Shown here piece after piece: positions 42,420 to 47,111 of a DNA stretch of 47,111 bases (positions are counted from its first letter, which is position 1; each line of letters starts with the position of its first letter). Under the pieces are notes generated by a model, which saw only the letters and a list, made by a program, of their open reading frames with translations, searched no databases and had not been told where the DNA came from. The DNA is from Chitinophaga pinensis (GTDB lineage: Bacteria; Bacteroidota; Bacteroidia; Flavobacteriales; Flavobacteriaceae). The stretch spans positions 1 to 47,111 of the forward strand of contig CAMCDQ010000014.1 of NCBI GenBank assembly GCA_945873505.1. The letters run 5' to 3'. The translations under genes were made by a program, and so were the position numbers.

Positions 42420-43343
42420 CTATTTTTCTTCCCCCCAATTTTTCAATTCTTCTTCGCTCCATAATTCGGGGAAAAATATTCTTCTTTGGTATTTTGGATG
42501 CATGTATTTTTTCCAATCGCTTCCGCCAGTTGCTTCTCCATCGCCTTCAATATATTTTCGTGCTGCATTTAAATGTCCCATCACCCAGGTAATATTTACG
42601 GTGTGGTCATAATGTCGCATTGCTTTAATTAAATCAGGGTTTTTTTGGTCGTTTTCAGGCAATTGTTTGAATTTTTGCCAAAGATTTATGGTATTGTATT
42701 CCTCCATGTGACGTAAAAACGAGGGCTTATATTTGCGTTCAAATTCTAAAATTAAATAGGATTTTTGACCCGTTGCGTGGTCTTTTCCGCCCGCTTGCCA
42801 ATACATGTGTTCTAAAGCATGTTCATAGGGCGTATTTCTGTCAATTGAAGCCCTGAAACGGTAATCAATTAAATTAATTAAATCGGTTGAAGCGAATTCT
42901 ATTAAGCGGTATTGCGCGCTTTGAAACCCACTTGCAGGGGTCAAAGTATTTCGAAACTTCATATATTGTTCCACTTCCATTCCGTCTCCCATAATATCAA
43001 ATGAAGTCGTTAGCATATCAAAATAGCGACTAACTCTCATGATTCTTTCTGTGAAAAAGGCGGTTTCCAATTTATCATTATGTGAAATTTGTTCAATTTC
43101 CCACAATATCATTTTAAACAGCAATTCATTTACTTGGTGGTACATTATAAATACCATTTCATCGGGCAAAGTTGTTCTTTGTGTTTGAAGATTCAAAAGG
43201 GCATCTGTTTGGATATAATCCCAATATGTAATTGGTTTTGACCAAAGCAATCCTTCTAAATGGGTTTCTGTTTTTTGATTTATTTCTTGGAATTTTTCAT
43301 CTAATTTTTGAAGAATTTCTTCCGATATATTTGGGTTTGTCAT
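42420..43343 (-). CDS. kynA: Tryptophan 2,3-dioxygenase
   Basis: This heme enzyme opens the indole ring of tryptophan to N-formylkynurenine. The 307 residues show the conserved 'DEMVFIMYHQVNELLFKMIL' features (substrate His69), 'SGFQSAQYRLIEF' and 'WVMGHLNAARKYIEGDGEAT' with His257, the likely heme axial ligand, then 'GGSDWKKYM'. It starts 2 bases after the DUF3108 stop, so is co-transcribed. Together with nearby hppD and hmgA, it suggests aromatic amino-acid breakdown; the remaining kynurenine genes are not here. Confidence 0.95.
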   Translation of the reverse strand: MTNPNISEEILQKLDEKFQEINQKTETHLEGLLWSKPITYWDYIQTDALLNLQTQRTTLPDEMVFIMYHQVNELLFKMILWEIEQISHNDKLETAFFTERIMRVSRYFDMLTTSFDIMGDGMEVEQYMKFRNTLTPASGFQSAQYRLIEFASTDLINLIDYRFRASIDRNTPYEHALEHMYWQAGGKDHATGQKSYLILEFERKYKPSFLRHMEEYNTINLWQKFKQLPENDQKNPDLIKAMRHYDHTVNITWVMGHLNAARKYIEGDGEATGGSDWKKYMHPKYQRRIFFPELWSEEELKNWGEEK

Positions 43344-43345
43344 GT

Positions 43346-44119
43346 TTATTTTACTTTAATTGTGAAAGAATTTTTCAATCCTTTAAATCCGTCAAGATCC
43401 GCTTTTATGGAACCAATGACAAGTTCTGCTTTTATTCTTATAGGTAATTTATTATTGTCGTCTGAAATCCAAACTGTAAGGCTTTCTTGTTCTTTAAAAA
43501 CGCGTCCAGATTGAACCAAAGGGCGGAAAACCATTGTTGGAATTTTTCCAAATTTAGTACGAATGTCTTCTCTGCCAATGAATTTTAACTTAAATTTTGT
43601 GGTTTCGCCATCAAAAAACATGTCAATCGCTATGGATTCTCCAACCTCTAATTTGTCAACATTTGGATGATTTCTCAAATAATAAAAAGTAGAAACTATA
43701 TCTTGAGTATTGTTTGGAATAGCAAGTGTTTTTTCGGTTTTGCTTTCATAATCCTTAAATAATATATGATCCGTATATTGATTGAAAAATCCTTCTTGGT
43801 TTTTGGTATAACCACCTTCGTCTATTTTTCTGACAAATTGATATGGATTTCCAGTAGTTTTATCAAAGTAGCTTTCATATAAATCATCCACTTTGAAAAA
43901 GAATCTTGACATTCCCGTAGTATATCCTCTGCCAATTACGTGAAATACCTTTTTGTTATTTCGAACAGCTTCTTGAACTTCTAGGGTTGCATATCCTGCG
44001 TTGATGATTCCGTAATGAATTCTGAATTTAAACCATTCGCCAGTATCAAACGCATCTTCTTTTTGAGTATCAAAACTTGCAAGAAGAATAAACAACAAGA
44101 AAATGATTCCTTTTTTCAT
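43346..44119 (-). CDS. DUF3108 domain-containing exported protein
   Basis: The 257-residue product has a short N-terminal signal sequence ('IIFLLFILLASFDTQ'), then the all-beta DUF3108 domain, recognisable by 'GEWFKFRIHYGIINAGYATLEV' features and the C-terminal 'VWISDDNNKLPIRIKAEL'. The function of the family is unknown; its beta-rich fold and export suggest a periplasmic binding or scaffold role. First gene of the operon with kynA and the M23 peptidase. Confidence 0.88.
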   Translation of the reverse strand: MKKGIIFLLFILLASFDTQKEDAFDTGEWFKFRIHYGIINAGYATLEVQEAVRNNKKVFHVIGRGYTTGMSRFFFKVDDLYESYFDKTTGNPYQFVRKIDEGGYTKNQEGFFNQYTDHILFKDYESKTEKTLAIPNNTQDIVSTFYYLRNHPNVDKLEVGESIAIDMFFDGETTKFKLKFIGREDIRTKFGKIPTMVFRPLVQSGRVFKEQESLTVWISDDNNKLPIRIKAELVIGSIKADLDGFKGLKNSFTIKVK

Positions 44120-44161
44120 GGTTATATAAATCGATTTTTATAGTAAATGCAATTTCCGTTC

Positions 44162-44169
44162 CAAATGTA
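44162..44169 (-). promoter_or_regulatory. -7 element TACATTTG upstream of the DUF3108/kynA operon
   Basis: An exact TAnnTTTG match on the minus strand ends 42 bases before ATG 44119. It lies just past the terminator of the small RNA candidate, so the operon starts independently. Confidence 0.5.
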
Positions 44170-44176
44170 TAAAAAC

Positions 44177-44283
44177 AAAAAAACCCAATCAAATAATGAC
44201 TGAGTTTTTATGCTATTAACCAACCAAAAAACTATAAATTATGAAAATTTATACAGAAAACAGGAAACCACTCCCATTTTCTG
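44177..44283 (-). ncRNA. Candidate small RNA, about 107 nt, three hairpins
   Basis: On the minus strand, a TATCTTTG element (44295-44288) is followed by three stem-loops. Hairpin 1 (44282-44255) pairs AGAAAA with UUUUCU and GGGA with UUCC around GUGGU. Hairpin 2 (44253-44233) has an 8-bp stem UAUAAAUU/AAUUUAUA. A linker then leads to hairpin 3 (44209-44179), a 13-bp stem with G-U pairs followed by U's. No coding frame of note is present on this strand. It occupies the 286-base gap between hppD and the DUF3108 gene. It could be a trans-acting sRNA, a conserved Flavobacterium RNA family, or the 3' UTR of hppD. Confidence 0.6.
44179..44209 (-). terminator. Rho-independent terminator of the small RNA candidate
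   Basis: The minus strand stem AAAAACTCAGTCA (44209-44197) pairs with TGATTGGGTTTTT (44191-44179) over 13 positions, allowing two G-U pairs, with loop TTATT. The T-run continues to 44177. The G-U pairs break on the plus strand, so it is directional for leftward transcripts. Confidence 0.85.
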
Positions 44284-44287
44284 AGAA

Positions 44288-44295
44288 CAAAGATA
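44288..44295 (-). promoter_or_regulatory. -7 element TATCTTTG of the small RNA candidate
   Basis: An exact TAnnTTTG match on the minus strand. A TTG (44322-44320) lies 24 bases upstream, slightly far for a -33 box. A second TATCTTTG occurs at 44355-44348, 60 bases upstream. Confidence 0.5.
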
Positions 44296-44405
44296 GTTAA
44301 TTCATTGAATTATATTTAGCAAAAAATGAACTTTAACATTTATTTTGCAAAGATAACGCCTTTTAGGTGGTTTTTATTATGATATATTTATGATTTGGAG
44401 CAAAT

Positions 44406-45566
44406 TTACAATGTTCCTCTCAAAGATTGTTCTCTTTCAATGGATTCGAAAAGTGCTTTGAAGTTTCCTGCCCCAAATCCTTTTGCTCCCATTCTTTGAA
44501 TGATTTCAAAAAATAATGTTGGTCGGTCTTGAACGGGTTTCGTAAAAATTTGTAATAAATACCCATCTTCATTGGCATCAACCATAATGGCTAATTTTTC
44601 GATGGTATTCAAATCTTCTTTCATCATGTCCATGTGAACGCCTAATCTTTCGGGAATTGCTTGGTAATAGGCATGTGGTGGCGCCGATAAAAATTCAATT
44701 CCACGTGCTTTTAATTGGGTTACAGTTCCAATAATATCGTCGGTTGCAATGGCAATGTGTTGCACTCCAGGGCCACCATAGAAATCTAAATATTCCTCTA
44801 TTTGAGAACGTTTTTTTCCTTCGGCGGGCTCGTTTATAGGAAATTTAATTCGTCCGTTGCCATTTGACATTACTTTACTCATCAAAGCGGAATATTCAGT
44901 GTGAATTTGTTTGTCGTCAAAGGATAAGAAATTTACAAATCCCATAACGTCTTCGTAGAATTTTACCCACGTATTCATTTCGTTCCACCCAACATTTCCA
45001 ACCATGTGATCGATATATTTCAATCCAACAGGTTCTGGATTGTAATCTGATTTCCATTCTTTGTAACCTGGAAGAAAAACACCATTATAATTTTTTCTTT
45101 CTACAAATAGGTGAACGGTTTCGCCATAAGTATAAATTCCAGAACGAACCACTTCGCCAAATTCATCTTTTTCAACAGTTGGTTCCATGAAAGAACGACC
45201 ACCTCTTTTTATGGTTTCTTCATAAGCACTTGTAGCATCTTCAACCCAAAGTGCAACTACTTTTACACCATCACCGTGTTTTCTTAGATGATCATTTATT
45301 GGTGAATTTTCGTTTAATGGTGTGGTTAAAACCAATCTGATTTTGTCTTGTTTTAGCACATAAGACGTTCTGTCACGAACGCCAGTTTCCAATCCAGCAT
45401 ACGCCAATGATTGGTATCCGAAAGCGGTTTTATAATAATGTGCTGATTGTTTTGCGTTTCCTACGTAGAATTCTACATAGTCGGTTCCTAACAATGGAAG
45501 GAAATCTTGTGCTCCTTCAAATATTTTCTCTAAACTGTACTCTAATGATTTTACTTCTTTTGCCAT
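44406..45566 (-). CDS. hppD: 4-hydroxyphenylpyruvate dioxygenase
   Basis: Converts 4-hydroxyphenylpyruvate to homogentisate with O2 in tyrosine catabolism. The 386 residues form two glyoxalase-like (VOC) halves. The iron ligands are His187 ('YIDHMVGNV'), His270 ('GVQHIAIATDD') and Glu354 ('LFFEIIQRMGAKGFGAGNFK' region). The C-terminal helix 'NFKALFESIEREQ' closes the active site. It lies downstream of hmgA on the same strand, separated by 166 bases of repeats, so the two steps may or may not share a transcript. Confidence 0.98.
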   Translation of the reverse strand: MAKEVKSLEYSLEKIFEGAQDFLPLLGTDYVEFYVGNAKQSAHYYKTAFGYQSLAYAGLETGVRDRTSYVLKQDKIRLVLTTPLNENSPINDHLRKHGDGVKVVALWVEDATSAYEETIKRGGRSFMEPTVEKDEFGEVVRSGIYTYGETVHLFVERKNYNGVFLPGYKEWKSDYNPEPVGLKYIDHMVGNVGWNEMNTWVKFYEDVMGFVNFLSFDDKQIHTEYSALMSKVMSNGNGRIKFPINEPAEGKKRSQIEEYLDFYGGPGVQHIAIATDDIIGTVTQLKARGIEFLSAPPHAYYQAIPERLGVHMDMMKEDLNTIEKLAIMVDANEDGYLLQIFTKPVQDRPTLFFEIIQRMGAKGFGAGNFKALFESIEREQSLRGTL

Positions 45567-45570
45567 AATA

Positions 45571-45644
45571 AGCCCCCTAACCCCCGAAGGGAGAATTCCT
45601 ATTAGGGGTAAATAGGATTTAAATTTTATTGTTTACTAAAAACC
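45571..45644 (+). repeat. Palindromic C-tract repeat, extended form, between hppD and hmgA
   Basis: It starts agccccctaacccccgaagg (45571-45590), continues gagaattcctattaggggta and aatagg, and matches the inverted copy before hemB (30034-29986). It begins 4 bases after the hppD start codon region on the opposite side, that is, within the hppD leader. Confidence 0.85.
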
Positions 45645-45730
45645 TTAGCCCTGATAGCAGTGGAAATCCCACGGTATTGCGAGGCACGAGCAATTTAGTG
45701 GATTGCAACGGATAGCAGGAAATAGCTCCT
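45645..45730 (-). repeat. Dispersed modular intergenic repeat, copy 3 (hybrid)
   Basis: Read on the minus strand, it starts with part A (ggagctatttcctgctatcc, 45729-45710) and ends with part C (cactgctatcagggctaa, 45662-45645), as in copies at 5197 and 31421. The ttgtggcg hairpin core is replaced by a block containing attgcgaggcacgag (plus strand 45676-45690), the same block that precedes copy 2. Confidence 0.8.
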
Positions 45731-45732
45731 AA

Positions 45733-46890
45733 TTAATCTACCCAAGATTTATAATAGGCACCATCGTCAATTCCCATGGCGGCTTCTGTGACCATTAATG
45801 GGCGAAATGTGTCCACCATTACTGCTAATTCTTCGGTTACGGTTTGTCCAATGCTTCGTTCCATTGCGCCAGGTGCTGGACCGTGTGGAATTCCTTTTGG
45901 GTGCAAAGTGATGTGCCCTTGCTCGATATTGTTGCGGCTCATGAAATCTCCAGCTACATAATAGATAACCTCATCGCTATCAATATTGCTGTGATTGTAG
46001 GGTGCCGGAATTGATTTTGGGTGATAATCATACAATCTTGGCACGAAAGAACACACTACAAAAGACGCAGTTTCAAAGGTTTGATGTACTGGTGGCGGCT
46101 GATGAACTCGTCCAGTAATGGGTTCAAAATTGTGAATACTGAAACCGTAAGGGAAATTATATCCGTCCCAACCCACGACATCAAAAGGATGAGTTGCATA
46201 AACCATTTCGTGAATCATTCCTTCTTTTTTGACTTTGATTAGGAAATCGCCTTTTTCGTTATGCGTTTCGAGTTCGTTTGGCAAAATAAAATCGCGTTCG
46301 CAAAATGGGGAATGTTCCAAATGTTGACCCGATTCATTTTTGTATCGCTTAGGCGTATAAAAAGGTGCCAAAGATTCTACATAAAACAATCTATTTTCTG
46401 AAGTTTCAAAATCTATTTGATAGATAATTCCGCGAGGAATAATGAGGTAATCACCATATTCAAATGGAATATTCCCTAACATAGTGCGTAATTTTCCTTT
46501 CCCTTTGTGGATGAAAATCAGTTCATCGGCATCGGCATTTTTATAGAAATAGCTTTGCAATGATTTTTTTGGTGCGGCCAATCCAATAGTGCAATCTTTG
46601 TTGACAAGCATTGGTTTTCGACTGTTTAAAAAATCGTCTTCTGGTTGCAAATCAAATCCTTTTAAAAGTAATGATTTTATGTTTTTGCCAATGGCAATTT
46701 TTGGTTCAACTGAATATGATTTTAGAATTTCTTTGACCTGTGTTGGTCTGTGAACATGATAGGATAGCGACGAATGGCCATGGAATCCTTCTGTTCCGAA
46801 AAGTTGTTCGTAGTAAAAACCACCTTTTGGGTTTTCAAATTGTGTGTGACGTTTTTGGGGAAATTCTCCAAGTTTATGATATATTGGCAT
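45733..46890 (-). CDS. hmgA: Homogentisate 1,2-dioxygenase
   Basis: Cleaves homogentisate to maleylacetoacetate, the step after HppD. The 385 residues show the cupin-type core: 'GKGKLRTMLGNIPFEYGDYL' features, 'GYNFPYGFSIHNFEPITGR' features, 'VHQPPPVHQTFETASFVVC' features with the metal/substrate histidines, and 'HPKGIPHGPAPGAMERS' near the C-terminus. Starts at ATG 46890 ('MPIYHKLGEFPQKRH'). Stop is 3 bases from repeat copy 3. The downstream isomerase and hydrolase of the pathway are not in the window. Confidence 0.96.
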   Translation of the reverse strand: MPIYHKLGEFPQKRHTQFENPKGGFYYEQLFGTEGFHGHSSLSYHVHRPTQVKEILKSYSVEPKIAIGKNIKSLLLKGFDLQPEDDFLNSRKPMLVNKDCTIGLAAPKKSLQSYFYKNADADELIFIHKGKGKLRTMLGNIPFEYGDYLIIPRGIIYQIDFETSENRLFYVESLAPFYTPKRYKNESGQHLEHSPFCERDFILPNELETHNEKGDFLIKVKKEGMIHEMVYATHPFDVVGWDGYNFPYGFSIHNFEPITGRVHQPPPVHQTFETASFVVCSFVPRLYDYHPKSIPAPYNHSNIDSDEVIYYVAGDFMSRNNIEQGHITLHPKGIPHGPAPGAMERSIGQTVTEELAVMVDTFRPLMVTEAAMGIDDGAYYKSWVD

Positions 46891-46916
46891 CTTTATTTGT
46901 TTAAAATTTAAGGATT

Positions 46917-46934
46917 AAAGTTTTGTAAAACTTT
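46917..46934. promoter_or_regulatory. Inverted repeat upstream of hmgA, possible operator
   Basis: The arms aaagtttt (46917-46924) and aaaacttt (46927-46934) are perfect inverted copies around GT, 27-44 bases upstream of the hmgA start. No exact TAnnTTTG lies nearby. The remaining window end (46935-47111) shows no gene that I can support. Confidence 0.3.
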
Positions 46935-47111
46935 GCTTTTTTATTTAATCAAAAGATATAAATCATTCTGGGTTCCTCTTGATGAGAAATTGTAGATAAT
47001 CTAATAAACCAACCCAAATTGTTTTCATCTAACAAATATCGTAAAAATTAAATTTCAAGCAGTATTTATTGCGAAATATTTACAAAAAATAAAAGGCATT
47101 AAAGAATTTCT

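Noticed and set aside
44240..44299. A 19-codon frame on the plus strand (starts MKIYTENRK) in the small RNA region
   Set aside because: It is very short, and its sequence is explained by the hairpins of the RNA candidate on the other strand. There is no plus-strand promoter or downstream gene it could lead.

Overview
The window looks like the chromosome of a Flavobacterium-type member of the Bacteroidota. It is AT-rich. Promoters, where visible, match the Bacteroidota -7 consensus TAnnTTTG rather than TATAAT. Gene content is characteristic of the group: HU-CCDC81/SPOR protein, DUF4292, DUF3108, a TonB-dependent receptor, fused SpmA/SpmB-like protein, acyl-ACP desaturase. The genus-level guess comes from recognised protein families and gene order, not from a search. 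Coding density is high and no stretch longer than 300 bases lacks a gene. I see no tRNA, rRNA, CRISPR array, insertion sequence or prophage.

Layout. 1-2714: end of the F1Fo ATP synthase operon (atpH tail, atpA, atpG) closed by a perfect 17-bp hairpin. 2789-10308: a GNAT acetyltransferase, a small lipoprotein, then a cell-envelope run (flippase, dUTPase, sugar nucleotidyltransferase, TPR protein, DUF4292 lipoprotein, EnvC-like murein hydrolase activator). 10340-18597: housekeeping genes on both strands (thioesterase, HU-CCDC81/SPOR protein, dprA, trpS, two PlsC acyltransferases, recA, acyl-ACP desaturase, HD hydrolase). 18608-31417: a divergent heme block. Leftward are an AraC-type regulator, a DUF418-like membrane protein, hemH, hemJ, an NtrY-like histidine kinase and a crotonase. 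Rightward are hemA, hemC, hemD, hemE, hemF, hemB and a c-type cytochrome lipoprotein. 31665-36492: serine hydrolase, PolB-like exonuclease, fused SpmA/B-like transporter, CYTH protein, RlpA-like protein and a small membrane protein. 36598-46890, all leftward: TonB-dependent receptor, pgi, a DUF3108/tryptophan dioxygenase/M23 peptidase operon, and the tyrosine-catabolic pair hppD and hmgA.

Together the heme genes cover glutamyl-tRNA to protoheme except hemL, which is not in the window. Oxidation goes through HemF and HemJ, that is, the protoporphyrin-dependent route with an O2-dependent coproporphyrinogen oxidase. HppD and HmgA convert 4-hydroxyphenylpyruvate to maleylacetoacetate, and the tryptophan dioxygenase next door suggests general aromatic amino-acid degradation.

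The most interesting signals are not genes of a new system. One is a family of short palindromic C-tract/G-tract repeats that repeatedly hits the hem operon. It appears in-frame inside hemC, supplies part of the HemE N-terminus, supplies the hemF stop codon and lies against the hemB start. A second is a modular intergenic repeat present three times. A third is a strong candidate for an unannotated small RNA at 44177-44283 on the minus strand, with a promoter element, two hairpins and a 13-bp terminator. I found no evidence of a previously undescribed defence or mobile system.
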